A stretch of DNA of 64,000 nt, from positions 11,736 to 75,735 of the forward strand of contig JBLNCI010000031.1 of the NCBI GenBank assembly GCA_050260515.1, in the 5' to 3' direction. The stretch comes from DATJIG01 sp050260515. GTDB taxonomy: Bacteria; Pseudomonadota; Alphaproteobacteria; SMXQ01. Numbering within the stretch: position 1 is the first letter of the stretch; the number at the start of each line of letters is the position of its first letter. Positions 26,301 to 34,917 of this stretch are shown here, one piece after another. Position numbers and translations under genes: made by a program. Under the pieces are notes generated by a model. The model saw only the letters and a program-made list of their open reading frames with translations, was not told where the DNA came from and searched no databases.

Positions 26301-29300
26301 GCATAGATGAGGTGGCCAGCGAGTCTCTGGAAGAGAGCAGCTTTGCCGGCGTCAATTCCGAAGTGATGGAGCTGCACCTGCGCCTGCGTCCAGGCCAAAG
26401 TCGCCGCGCGCTCGAAGGCGGCGGTGTCGCGGTGCTTGTCCACGAGATCGCACACTGCCTCGCGTGACGATGCGACCACCGTCCAGAAAGCGATGTGTGC
26501 GGCCTCGCCGGGAGCGATCCGCACGCGCCGGCGGATGGCGAAGATCGGATCGAGCACGGTGCCGACGGTGTTCGAAAGTGGCCGACCCTGGTGCAAGGCG
26601 CTGGGGGTGCGGATGCCACAGCCGCGGCCGAGGAACCGGGCCCGATCAGTCTCAATCTCCGTTTTGCCGACGGCCCCGCCGTCGACGACCGTTAAATGCG
26701 CAGCCCATATCTCGGGCTCGCTCTGCGTGCGGCGACGGCGCGTCGCCAGGATGGCTCCGACGTCGGCGAGATATTCCGTTTCGACGAAGAGTTTCGAGAA
26801 GGCCGGATGCGCGACATCGCTGGCCGGCGGCGCCAGCACCAGCTCGGCATAGGAAGTGACCTCGATTTCACGTACGTCACTGCCCGAATTCGCGATCGAG
26901 ACGCGGCGCACCTCGGCATCGTCTTCGGACGAGACCAGAATTTCCGTCGTGGTGGTCAGCGTTCCGTCACGCCTCAGGATCTCGGCGCGATCCTCATTGA
27001 ACGTGACCTCGTAGGCATCTGGTTCGGCACCGCTCGGCTGAAAGCCAGCCGACCACACGTCGTTACTATGGACGTCGCGGAGGAAGAGATAGGAGCCCCA
27101 GTCGTCGCAGGTCGCATCTTCCCGCCAGCGCGTTACGGCGAGATCCCGCCACCGGCTGAAGCCCGAGCCGGCCGCCGTAAGCATCACGGCGTAGCGACCA
27201 TTAGAGAGCAAGTGGGTCGCGGGCGTTGCGCCGTGCGCTGTGGTCAGCCGCCGTCCGCCAGGCGATTCGATCTCGCGGACCTTCGCCAAGGATTGCGCTT
27301 CCGTCGCCCACGGGCGAATGACGGCAACGTCACGGGGTGTGCGCTCCTGAAGTAGCAACTCCGTCGCCTGCACGATGGGTTCGGCGTGGAACCGGGTCCG
27401 CATCGCGCCATTCAGCAAGGCGTCGGCGATGGCGACGATCGTCATACCCTGATGGTGTGCCATGAATGCACGAACAACGGCGACCGTCTGTTGTTTCGGC
27501 ACGCGGATCGGCGTGTAATCGAGCGCTTCGTAGAAACCGTAGCGTCCCAGGGCGCCCTCGCCGACAAGCCGCTCGAAGTTTCGTGTTGCCGCTTCAGGGT
27601 CGACCATGGCCGCCAGCGCTGTCGCGTAAGGAGCAATCACGGCGTTCTCCCCCAGCCCGCGCTTCAATCCCAGGCCGGGAATGCCGAAGCTTGAATACTG
27701 ATAGGTGAATTCCAGGTCGCGCACGTTATAGGCCGATTCGGAGACACCCCACGGCGTCGCGAGCGTGGACCCATAGCTAATCTGACGCTCGACGACCAGC
27801 CGGCTCGTTCGTTCGAGAAGGCTTTGCGCCGGCGCCCGCATGACGAGCGACGGCATCAGGTATTCGAACATCGAGCCTGACCAGGAGATCAGAGCGGCGC
27901 CATGGGCAACGGGCGTGACGGCGCGGCCGAGGCGGAACCAATGGCGGGCCGGCACGTCGCCCTTGGCGATGGCCACGAAGCTCGCCAGTCGCGCTTCGGA
28001 CGCGAGCAGATCGTAGCAGTTCGGGTCCAAGGCGCCGTCCGACACCGAGTAGCCGATCGACAACAGCTTACGGTCGTCGTCGAGCAGAAAGGCGAAGTCC
28101 ATCGCCAGCGCCATCGACCGGGCGCGACGTTCGAGCTCGGAGAGACGATCCTCGATCGCGACCGGTGCGTCGGCCTGCGAATCGAGATCATGACGGTGAC
28201 TCGCAATGGCGTTACGGCTTGCCTCCGCCCAGTACAGCATGTCCTCGCCGGTAGCATCGCCGTGCTCGGCGACGAACGCGCGGGCGATGTCCACGATCGT
28301 CTCGGCTTGAGCCGCGAGCCCGGCAAGTCGGTCGGGCATATCCTTGTCGCTGACGAGCCGACGCAAGTTCGCTGCCTGCACGCCAAGCGCGTCGGAGAGC
28401 TCGCTCCACGTCAGCGTCTGTGATTGACGCCTGTCGTCGTACAAGCGGTCGGCCTCTTCACGAGCGAGATCAAGGGCGTCCGCTATGCCCGTGAAGCGCC
28501 GCGCGTTTGCGATCGGCACGGCGCGCCAATCCCGGCAGGCATTGGCGAGGGTGATCAAATGGCCCGCGAGATTACCACTGTCGACGGACGAAACGTACGG
28601 AGGATCGAGCGGCCGCAGATCGCGCGTGTCGTACCAATTGTAGAAATGGCCGCGGTAGCGCGCGAGCCCGTCCATGGTCGCAAGCGTGGCCTCCATTCGC
28701 TCGGTCGCATGTACGGTCCCCGTCCATCCGAAGTCGCGAGCCGTCACCACGGAGAGAAGATAAAGGCCGAAATTCGTCGGCGAGGAGCGGTGGGCGAGGA
28801 TTGGTTCCGGATCCTCCTGGAAATTGTCCGGCGGCAACATGTGATCGGCCGCTGTGACGAACGTCTCGAAGAACCTCCAGGTCCGTCGGGCGATCAACCG
28901 CAGCGCGCGCGCATCGGCGTCTGATACTGGTAGCCGGCCGGCATCGGCGGGTGGCATGCTGGTCCAGCGCGCGATGGCGGGCGACGAGATCCAGAGCGCG
29001 GCGAACGTCGCCGCCAGCGGCCATGTCCCATGCGGCGACAACCGTGCGACGAACACGCCGAGAATGCCGATGACCACCGCGCCCGCCATCCGCCGATAAA
29101 AGCCGGCGAGGTCGAGGCGAGAACTCATTGTCGCCTGGGCCGCGGGAACCCATTCCAGGAGATGGCGACGTGTGACGAGCAGCCGAAACAGGGTTCGCGC
29201 GATGGCATCGCCCATGAGCCAGGCCTGATGGGCGAGGAAGGTTACGAGGAGCGCCGACAACGTCAGCGCGAGGCGAAGATCGCTGCCGAGTGCGCGCACG

Positions 29301-31945
29301 TGGCTGCGCAGCGAGACGCCGCGACGGCTCGGTGCGACGGCGCCGACGAGAGGCGTGAGAATCGGCATGACGATCGTCGCGACCACGAACCCGGTCCAGA
29401 CCAGCGCCGCATCGACCGGTAGAGCCCAGCCCAGGAAGAGCGCGAGGACGGCGAGCGGCGCCGACACGCTCCGCCGCAGGTTGTCGACCATCTTCCAGCG
29501 GCCGATCGCAGGCGTGCCGCCATGGACGTTCCTGGCACCGGCGAACGTCGGTCCGCCCAGGATCCACGGTAGGAGCTGCCAGTCGCCGCGCGCCCAGCGA
29601 TGGTGCCGGAGGGCGGCAACGTCGTAGCGGGCCGGGAATTCCTCGACCACCTCGACATCGGAGGCGAGACCGGCGCGGGCGAAAATGCCCTCAAACAGAT
29701 CGTGGCTCAGGAGCGTCGAGTCCGGCACCCGTCCGGCGAGCGCCGTCTCGAATGCGTCGACGTCGTAGATTCCCTTGCCCGTGTACGAACCCTCGCCGAA
29801 CAAATCCTGATACACGTCGGACGCCGCCGCGGCATACGGGTCGATGCCGCCCATGCTGGAAAAGACGCGTTGGAAAAGCGATCCTTCACGACCCACCGGC
29901 AGCGACGGCGTTACCCGGGGCTGCAGCACCGCATATCCCTCGACGACGCGCCCGACTGCGGCGTCGAAGAGGGGTTGGTTGAGCGGATGCGCCATCTTGC
30001 CGATCAAGCGGCGCACCGTATCCCGCGGAAGCCGGGTGTCCGCGTCGAGCGTGATGACATAGCGGACATCGGTGGGGAGACGGAGGCCGTCACCGGTATC
30101 GACGAACGTGGTGTCGGTCGCGCCGCGCAGCAGCCGGTTCATCTCGTGCAGCTTGCCGCGCTTGCGTTCCCAGCCGATCCACCGCCTCTCGCCTTTGTTC
30201 CACACGCGACGCCGGTGGAGCAGGAGAAAGCGCTTGCCGCCGGCCGCCGGTCCGTAGCGACGGTTGAGGCGCGCGATGCCGTCGGCCGCCGCAGCAAGAA
30301 GAGTCGAGTCGCCGTCGGCGTGCTCGGTCGCGGCATCGGTCCAGTCGGACAGCAACGCGAAGTAAAGGTCGCCATCGGGGCTGGCAAGGTGATGGATTTC
30401 GAGACGCTCAATCTGCTTTTCGATGCCGTCCCGCGAGGTCAGCAGCGTCGGCACCGCGACAAGCGTGCGCAGATGCGCGGGGACCCCGTCACGAAGCGCC
30501 AAGGCCGGCAGACGGGTCGCGCCGAAACGCCGCATCACGCTGCGATTGACCAGCGCGACAGCCGTGTCGATCGCGGGGATGGCACCGAGCGCACCGAGAA
30601 GGACCAGCCAATTTCCATCGATCCCGAGGCGCGCCAAGGCCACCAGCGGCAGAGCCAGGATGATCGCGGAGACCACTGCGCCCGCACCGACGTAGCCACC
30701 GATACCGAGCGCCCGATTGATATGCGCGAGCCAGGCACGTGGCGGCGGCCGAAAGCCGATCTCCGCTTCGAAGGCCGGACGTCCCCCGGCGATCAGGTGA
30801 TAGCCGGGATCGCCGCGACGCTTGTGTTCATCGCCGTCGGCGGATGACGCTCGCCTTGCGGCGGCGACGGCGCTGCGCGCGACGTCGATCTCGGAACGGC
30901 CGGACCCTCGCGCCAACTGTTCGATGGCGCTGCGATAAAGATTCCGCGTCGGGAAATCCATCGAGCAAAAGTCGGTGTCGGTCGCGAGCACGTCGTCGAC
31001 GACGCTGAGGCGCTCGAACAGCTCCGTCCAATCGACATCGGAGATCAAGCGCAGGCTGGTGATGATGTTCCGGACCGTGACGGCGCCGGAGCCCTGGCGC
31101 TGGTGCTCGTCGTGAACCGCCGAATCGGCGGTCGTCCCCTGAGCGGCGAGACGCTGATTCAGCCACGTCAGCGCCGGGGCGATTGCGGCATCTTGGTCAT
31201 GAAGCCGATGCACGAGTTGAACGGCGAACGCTTCCGGCACAGACGCGTCCGACGGGAGTGCGCGCTTATGATCGGCGAGCACCGCCGCGATCGGCTCGGC
31301 CGTCGTCCCGCGCGCGCCCAGCAGGCGATCGGCGAGGGAATCCGCCTGCTGACGCGCCGCGCTGCTGGCGACGATCAGCTCGGCGAGGCGCCTGAGATTC
31401 TCGATAAGGACAATTCGCAGCGTGATCGCGACGGCCCAGAGCTCGCCGATCGTCAGCGGCTGAACCTCCTGGTAGGCGCGCACGTAGCGGCACAGCGTCT
31501 CGGGATCGAAGTGACTGTCGGTATGGGCGACGAACGCCCAGGCCAGGCCGAACACCCGCGGGTAGCCGGCGAAGGGACCCTCGGCGAGGTTCGGCAATTG
31601 CCGGTAAAATCCGGCCGGCAAATCCAAGCGGATCTCGCGAACCTGCTTTTCGACGAGGTGGTAGTTGTCGACGAGCCACTCCGCCGCCGGCGTAATCGCA
31701 CGCCCCTCGTCGATCGCCTGCGCGATGGCGCGATGAGACGCGAGCAGAACACCGGCGTTGGCGGCAAGCCGCTTTATGAGCGGATGGCCTCTGTTAGGCT
31801 TGCGCCTCACCGCTTGGGCGCGCGCCAAGCTGCGCGCATGCTCTTCGAGGCGCTCGGCGCTGAAGAGCTCTTCACGAACGGGTTTCCGGCTATCCCAGAG
31901 AGGCGGCCGTGGTCGGCGGCGTAAGGCTCGGCAGCTGAACATCAT
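23360..31945 (-). CDS. ndvB: Cyclic beta-1,2-glucan synthetase (GT84-GH94)
   Basis: 2861 residues, intact and of normal size for NdvB/ChvB/Cgs. After an N-terminal cytoplasmic region (1-400), membrane spans (about 405-470) precede the glycosyltransferase: TLDADTRLPRDTV around residue 632 and HRWARGDWQLLPW around 785, the DxD and QxxRW-type motifs. More membrane spans (830-1000) follow, then a glucoamylase-like region (1040-1480), and a C-terminal glycoside-phosphorylase family 94 part (1560-2861) with the catalytic aspartate region GTGDWNDGMN near 2535. The protein initiates, extends, trims and cyclises beta-1,2-glucan at the inner membrane; the product is periplasmic and used in osmoadaptation and host interaction. 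It lies inside the candidate island at tRNA-Ser. Two tiny membrane-protein genes precede it in the same direction. Confidence 0.96.
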   Translation of the reverse strand: MMFSCRALRRRPRPPLWDSRKPVREELFSAERLEEHARSLARAQAVRRKPNRGHPLIKRLAANAGVLLASHRAIAQAIDEGRAITPAAEWLVDNYHLVEKQVREIRLDLPAGFYRQLPNLAEGPFAGYPRVFGLAWAFVAHTDSHFDPETLCRYVRAYQEVQPLTIGELWAVAITLRIVLIENLRRLAELIVASSAARQQADSLADRLLGARGTTAEPIAAVLADHKRALPSDASVPEAFAVQLVHRLHDQDAAIAPALTWLNQRLAAQGTTADSAVHDEHQRQGSGAVTVRNIITSLRLISDVDWTELFERLSVVDDVLATDTDFCSMDFPTRNLYRSAIEQLARGSGRSEIDVARSAVAAARRASSADGDEHKRRGDPGYHLIAGGRPAFEAEIGFRPPPRAWLAHINRALGIGGYVGAGAVVSAIILALPLVALARLGIDGNWLVLLGALGAIPAIDTAVALVNRSVMRRFGATRLPALALRDGVPAHLRTLVAVPTLLTSRDGIEKQIERLEIHHLASPDGDLYFALLSDWTDAATEHADGDSTLLAAAADGIARLNRRYGPAAGGKRFLLLHRRRVWNKGERRWIGWERKRGKLHEMNRLLRGATDTTFVDTGDGLRLPTDVRYVITLDADTRLPRDTVRRLIGKMAHPLNQPLFDAAVGRVVEGYAVLQPRVTPSLPVGREGSLFQRVFSSMGGIDPYAAAASDVYQDLFGEGSYTGKGIYDVDAFETALAGRVPDSTLLSHDLFEGIFARAGLASDVEVVEEFPARYDVAALRHHRWARGDWQLLPWILGGPTFAGARNVHGGTPAIGRWKMVDNLRRSVSAPLAVLALFLGWALPVDAALVWTGFVVATIVMPILTPLVGAVAPSRRGVSLRSHVRALGSDLRLALTLSALLVTFLAHQAWLMGDAIARTLFRLLVTRRHLLEWVPAAQATMSSRLDLAGFYRRMAGAVVIGILGVFVARLSPHGTWPLAATFAALWISSPAIARWTSMPPADAGRLPVSDADARALRLIARRTWRFFETFVTAADHMLPPDNFQEDPEPILAHRSSPTNFGLYLLSVVTARDFGWTGTVHATERMEATLATMDGLARYRGHFYNWYDTRDLRPLDPPYVSSVDSGNLAGHLITLANACRDWRAVPIANARRFTGIADALDLAREEADRLYDDRRQSQTLTWSELSDALGVQAANLRRLVSDKDMPDRLAGLAAQAETIVDIARAFVAEHGDATGEDMLYWAEASRNAIASHRHDLDSQADAPVAIEDRLSELERRARSMALAMDFAFLLDDDRKLLSIGYSVSDGALDPNCYDLLASEARLASFVAIAKGDVPARHWFRLGRAVTPVAHGAALISWSGSMFEYLMPSLVMRAPAQSLLERTSRLVVERQISYGSTLATPWGVSESAYNVRDLEFTYQYSSFGIPGLGLKRGLGENAVIAPYATALAAMVDPEAATRNFERLVGEGALGRYGFYEALDYTPIRVPKQQTVAVVRAFMAHHQGMTIVAIADALLNGAMRTRFHAEPIVQATELLLQERTPRDVAVIRPWATEAQSLAKVREIESPGGRRLTTAHGATPATHLLSNGRYAVMLTAAGSGFSRWRDLAVTRWREDATCDDWGSYLFLRDVHSNDVWSAGFQPSGAEPDAYEVTFNEDRAEILRRDGTLTTTTEILVSSEDDAEVRRVSIANSGSDVREIEVTSYAELVLAPPASDVAHPAFSKLFVETEYLADVGAILATRRRRTQSEPEIWAAHLTVVDGGAVGKTEIETDRARFLGRGCGIRTPSALHQGRPLSNTVGTVLDPIFAIRRRVRIAPGEAAHIAFWTVVASSREAVCDLVDKHRDTAAFERAATLAWTQAQVQLHHFGIDAGKAALFQRLAGHLIYAAPALRPSSDTIRRGGRGGQPGLWGLSISGDLPILLLRISDAEDLDIARTLSQARKYWRMKQFPVDLVIINERASSYVQDLQIALETLIRESWSPERGGEGGPQGGVFLVRSDLLPAETRALLISVARVVLVGQRGRLSDQLDRASESDADKTKAPRRRSPVPAAPAALPSPKLEFFNGFGGFADEGREYVTILGPGRATPAPWINVVANSAFGFQAAAEGSGYTWSVNSRERQLTPWSNDPVTDRAGEAFYLRDEDSGEVWAPTASPLRDELSTYIARHGRGYCRFEHTAHGIAADLLQYVPLDDPIKISRLTLRNISGRARQISIVAYAEWVLGPSRSAAAPFVVTEIDSENGAMFARNEWIPAFASRVAFADLGGRQTDWTGDRREFIGRNGTLTSPAALQTGAPLSNTVGAGLDPCGALRTKVTLQPNGATEITFFLGEAASPAEARRLIARYRAADLDNVRAKVERYWDETLGAVQVRTPERSMDIMLNGWLLYQTLACRIWARSAFYQSSGAYGFRDQLQDGMALVAAQPAMAREHLLRAAARQFIEGDVQHWWRPHSGEGVRTRISDDRAWLAYAVAHYVRATGDGAILDEPVPFLEGQRLEAGQHDSYFQPTISDATATLFAHCALALDRSLALGAHGLPLMGTGDWNDGMNRVGEHGRGESVWLGWLLHAALLAFAPLAEARHETSRAQSWRAHANALQASVEREAWDGDWYRRGYFDDGTPLGSASSDECRIDSIAQSWAAISGAAQPERAARAMTSVGRELIRAEDGLALLFTPPFDKTPLDPGYIKGYPPGIRENGSQYTHAAAWSVMAYAALGEGDKAAGLFSLINPINHTRTRADVYRYKVEPYVIAADVYAARPHVGRGGWTWYTGSAGWMQRAGVESILGLHIEGEHVRLDPCIPTAWPGFDITLRHGSARYEIAVTNPDSVCRGVVAAAFDGKRITELPLRLPLLNDGALHRVEVRLGQVLLD

Positions 31946-32211
31946 GAAGCGAGCCTTTTTGCCGCGATGGAAGCGCGATCGAACTTATGCAGGAGGTGCG
32001 GCGTGGTATGGCGGCGGGGTTACACCCCTTATTTGCCGCTCTTGTGAAGCAAGCGTTTTGGACCGCTCCATCTAGGGAACGGCGATCGCGGAGCTGCTCG
32101 GGCTTAATGCCCTTTGAAATGCTTTGTCGGCTTGAGCAATTCCTCGGAAAGTGCAACCCGCTTGACGCAAATCGCGATGCTCTCCGTTCGACCTCCAGAC
32201 CGAGTACCGCC

Positions 32212-32325
32212 TCACGAGCGAATGAACACGGCCGTGCAGAAGGCGGCAGTAATCAGCGCGGTCCAGATCAGGTCGTTAAAGTTTTGCTCCCACCACCTGT
32301 GGAGCATGCGTGCTGTCGTATTCAT
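32212..32325 (-). CDS. Very small membrane protein, 37 residues
   Basis: ATG at 32323-32325, TGA at 32212-32214. An AAGGAGAAGGCG ribosome site directly precedes the ATG. The product starts MNTTARMLHRWWEQNFNDLI and ends in a hydrophobic segment WTALITAAFCTAVFIRS, one probable membrane helix with a positively charged N-terminus. No family recognised. It lies 60 bp downstream of another tiny membrane gene and 266 bp upstream of ndvB, all leftward. The coding call rests on the ribosome site, the hydrophobic pattern and the parallel to its neighbour. Confidence 0.6.
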   Translation of the reverse strand: MNTTARMLHRWWEQNFNDLIWTALITAAFCTAVFIRS

Positions 32326-32385
32326 CGCCTTCTCCTTCTTCGGTGGCGGGATGGGCGCCCGCCACCGTTTTGCATCGCGTCGTGA

Positions 32386-32529
32386 CTAAGCAACTGCTCC
32401 GGCGCCGACAAGCGATGTGAGTTCCGCCCAGAACGTGTAGGCGATAAACAGGACGACCATTCCTACGACAACGAACAGCGTCTTTATGCCGGGCCGTGAC
32501 GGCGGGTATTCCTGCGGTACATAGGCCAT
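32386..32529 (-). CDS. Very small membrane protein, 47 residues
   Basis: ATG at 32527-32529 with GAGGAGGTTGTT immediately upstream, a near-perfect ribosome site. The product begins MAYVPQEYPPSRPGIKTLF and continues into one membrane helix, VVVGMVVLFIAYTFWAEL, ending LVGAGAVA. No family recognised. Together with the 37-residue protein it forms a pair of single-span small proteins at the head of the ndvB direction of transcription. A role with the glucan synthase is inference from position only. Confidence 0.65.
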   Translation of the reverse strand: MAYVPQEYPPSRPGIKTLFVVVGMVVLFIAYTFWAELTSLVGAGAVA

Positions 32530-32878
32530 AACAACCTCCTCGATGGACCGGCGGAGGTGGAGGCATGCCCGGAGCCAAGTTGGGGTCCGAGGCCGGTGCG
32601 GAGAGTGGAGACGCGAAGCGAGTGATCGGAAGCGGATTTGGCGCGTCGCGTCGTAGATTGTCGTTCCGCCAGCCACTATAAGAAGTCGTGTGCGTCCACC
32701 GGAATACAAGTGGGGTGCTTGGGGATACTGCATCTGGCCCCAGCATCGTCAGGCAGTTAAGCGGCGATACGGTCGCACTTCGCCGCTCTTGTCCGCGGTA
32801 ACCGGCCTGGGTTTCAGCCATTGGAGATACGAGCGGGTCACGCGCCCGTCGGTCCTGTGTCCCTGAATGGCGCCGGTG
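32530..32878. other. Gene-poor stretch upstream of the small membrane proteins
   Basis: 349 bp with no gene I can support. It should carry the promoter of the leftward small-protein/ndvB unit, but no clear -35/-10 pair was found. Around 32756-32880 on the minus strand a short open stretch reads GHRTDGRVTRSYLQWLKP, hydrophilic and helix-like, ending LTA-stop. It may be the tail of a decayed DNA-binding or recombinase gene but is too short to call. Confidence 0.4.
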
Positions 32879-33041
32879 ATTCCCTGTTAGAGGCCCTGCA
32901 ATTCCCTGTTCTGTGCGCGCCCGCGCGAGAGACCGCAGCGACGGAGACGAGAGATTCATGGGTTTTTTCGCCCCTTCAGGCGATGTGGCGCGCCAAGAGA
33001 CTGAGAATCTTCCCTGTAATTTCCCTGAAAAATAGGGAATT
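32879..33041. repeat. Cluster of TTCCCTGT repeats with an A/T-rich palindrome
   Basis: ATTCCCTGTT occurs at 32879-32888 and 32901-32910, TTCCCTGTAA at 33010-33019, and TTTCCCTGAAAAATAGGGAA (33020-33039) is an imperfect palindrome of the same core. Such clustered TTCCCTGT motifs beside tRNA-linked island ends are familiar from rhizobial-type genomes, but that is recollection, not a search. The function could be recombinase binding. Confidence 0.6.
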
Positions 33042-33084
33042 TGGCGGAGCAGGGTGCTCAGCTGACGGTATCCACCGCCAACGA

Positions 33085-33122
33085 CCAAGGGCCTCCTCAG
33101 GGAGGCCCTTGGTGTTTGTGGG
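33085..33122 (+). repeat. Hairpin module matching the one after tRNA-Ser
   Basis: Perfect 12-bp stem CCAAGGGCCTCC (33085-33096) with GGAGGCCCTTGG (33101-33112), loop TCAG, then TGTTTGTGGGG. The hairpin core (GGCCTCC/GGAGGCC), the TGTTTGTGGGG tail, and the looser similarity that follows (GCGCCGAGGCTCG at 33158-33170 and at about 18402-18414) match 18331-18450. This is a candidate right-hand junction of the island. Confidence 0.65.
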
Positions 33123-33367
33123 GCGGGAAGGTGAGCGAGCCGAACGCAAGGCCGTAGCGCCGAGGCTCGTCAGCGCCTAGTCGCGCGCTTCCGCCCTAGT
33201 TGGTCTCTCGAGAGCACCGGGTCCTGGCGCCCTATCGCAGACGGACTCGGGAGCGATTGTCGAGCGGCATTCGTCAGTATGCTAAAAGACGGAGACCTCC
33301 TGGCCGCGGTGGCGCCGGCGAAGCTCGAATTCGTCCGCCGAGCGGCGAAATCCGAAATGGATGCGCA

Positions 33368-34249
33368 ATGAAGATCACACCGCTTGATGCCGGTTTCGGC
33401 GCTGAGATCACGAACGTCAATCTGTCCCGGTTCACCAAATCGGACGCGGACGCCATCTACCAGGCGTTTCTCGACCACCAGGTCCTCGTCATCCGCGATC
33501 AGGCGATGACTCCGCTGGAGCAGGTGGCATTCTCCGAGATTTTCGGCGAGCTGGAATGGCAGGAAAACGCCCAACACGCCCATCCCGATCATGACAAGGT
33601 CCTCATCCTTTCGAACGAGCTGAGGCCGGATGGAACTGCGGTTGGCGTCGTCGACGCCGGAGACTTCTGGCATTCGGATTCGTCGCATCACGAAGCGCCG
33701 GTGAAAATCACCATTCTGCAATCCGTGCGCAATCCGTCGCGCGGCGGCGACACCGACTTCTGCAACATGTACGCCGCCTATGAGGCACTGCCGGGCGACG
33801 TGCGGGAAAAAATCGCCGGGCGCTACGGCGTGCACCATGTGTCGAAGGCCGTGAACCCGCGGGTCGTCATCTCGCCCAGCCGACCGGGCGCCAAGGACTT
33901 CTACGAGAGCCAAGCCAAGAACCGGCCGCGCGTTTTGCAGCCGCTCGTGCGCACCCACGACGAAACCGGTCGCCAGGCGCTCTACGTGTCGCCCCGGTTC
34001 ACGATCGCCATCGACGGCATGGACGACGCCGAGGCGCAACCTCTTCTCGACAGGATTTTCGCCCTCATCACCGACAAGAAGCGGCCTTTCCATTACCGTC
34101 ACAAATACCGCGACGGCGACGTCGTCATGTGGGACAACCGATGCCTCGTGCACCGCGCGACCGGCGGCTATGGCCTTCCCGATATCCGGCGCATGCACCG
34201 CACGACGGTGGTGGGCGAGAAGTGCTTCTATCGGCCGGACGCCGCTTGA
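33368..34249 (+). CDS. TauD/TfdA-family Fe(II)/2-oxoglutarate dioxygenase
   Basis: 293 residues. The metal triad is present: HSD at His102-Asp104 and His262 in LVHRATGGY, with the 2-oxoglutarate-binding arginine in DIRRMHRTTV (Arg274 or Arg275). The N-terminus VNLSRFTKSDADAIYQAFLDHQVLVIRDQ is typical of TauD/TfdA. These enzymes hydroxylate sulfonates, phenoxyacetates or other small acids with loss of CO2 from 2-oxoglutarate; the substrate is not readable here. The start at 33368 is at the beginning of the conserved fold. The gene stands alone just to the right of the candidate island end. Confidence 0.92.
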   Translation: MKITPLDAGFGAEITNVNLSRFTKSDADAIYQAFLDHQVLVIRDQAMTPLEQVAFSEIFGELEWQENAQHAHPDHDKVLILSNELRPDGTAVGVVDAGDFWHSDSSHHEAPVKITILQSVRNPSRGGDTDFCNMYAAYEALPGDVREKIAGRYGVHHVSKAVNPRVVISPSRPGAKDFYESQAKNRPRVLQPLVRTHDETGRQALYVSPRFTIAIDGMDDAEAQPLLDRIFALITDKKRPFHYRHKYRDGDVVMWDNRCLVHRATGGYGLPDIRRMHRTTVVGEKCFYRPDAA

Positions 34250-34402
34250 TGGCGTCCACCTCAGCCGCGCGGACCTGACTGGCGCGTCATGAGACGAGGT
34301 CTCTCGGACGCCTGATGGAAACGCGAGGACCGCGTTCACCGCCTCGAATGTCACCGTTCCTGTATGGCCCCGCTCTCCTGACAGAGGGGCATCAGGGTAC
34401 GT

Positions 34403-34579
34403 TCAGCGCGCCACGTGTCTCGCCTCGGCGCTGACGAGCGCGTCCAACAGCATCTCCGACAACCACTGCTGATATCGGTCCGGTGTCCAGCCGCCGTCGT
34501 GCACCAGCATGCGATAGACGTCGCGACTGGTGTACATCCAGAGGATTCGCCGCGCGTCCTCCAATGTGAGGTCTTTGCG
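34403..34579 (-). pseudogene. C-terminal fragment of a TetR-family regulator
   Basis: The reading frame ending at TGA 34403-34405 encodes LEDARRILWMYTSRDVYRML and then VHDGGWTPDRYQQWLSEMLL, a pattern characteristic of the last helices of TetR ligand-binding domains (x-TS-x-D-x-YR-L...GW-x-P-x-RY-x-x-WL). Upstream of about 34580 the frame turns into Ser/Arg/Pro-rich sequence, and no TetR helix-turn-helix is found. Next to the break is the low-complexity run GCTTCCGCTTCCGCTCCGCT (34605-34624). It is read as a remnant left by deletion or rearrangement. Confidence 0.6.
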
Positions 34580-34713
34580 CTTCGCTTGAGATCCCCGGCT
34601 GTTGTCGCTTCCGCTTCCGCTCCGCTCCGCTGGTCGTGCGTCTCGGTGAGTTGACACTGGCGGCGCAACTCGCGGCGGGGTGGGATTGGACGTTGGTGCA
34701 GGGGAGTTGTGCC

Positions 34714-34917
34714 ATGTCCACACCCGATGATCCGCTCACACTCGATGAATTCGAAGTGCTCTGGCGCCTGCTCGATGGTCAGCGCGATGTCTCGCCGACC
34801 TACAAGCTGCGCCTGATCCTCGCTGGCTACATCGAAGAAACGTCCGACGGCGTCGTGCTCACCGACCGCGGCCGACGGCGCAGTGCGCAGCGGACGCCGT
34901 TGTTGCGCGCGGACTGA
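34714..34917 (+). CDS. Small winged-helix-like hypothetical protein
   Basis: 67 residues from ATG 34714 with GGGGAG seven bases upstream. The sequence DEFEVLWRLLDGQ, then YKLRLILAGYIEE and GVVLTDRGRRR, has the helix-helix-wing pattern of a MarR/ArsR-like DNA-binding module (a leucine-rich helix, GYI, then LTxxG wing), but it lacks a dimerisation helix. The family is not recognised. It could be a stand-alone wing domain or a solo regulator; it lies 139 bp before the first TctC-type gene. Confidence 0.55.
   Translation: MSTPDDPLTLDEFEVLWRLLDGQRDVSPTYKLRLILAGYIEETSDGVVLTDRGRRRSAQRTPLLRAD

Noticed and set aside
32276..33088. 270-codon minus-strand frame
   Set aside because: Crosses the repeat cluster and both small genes' region; Arg/Ser/Pro-rich; better explained by micro-proteins and repeats.
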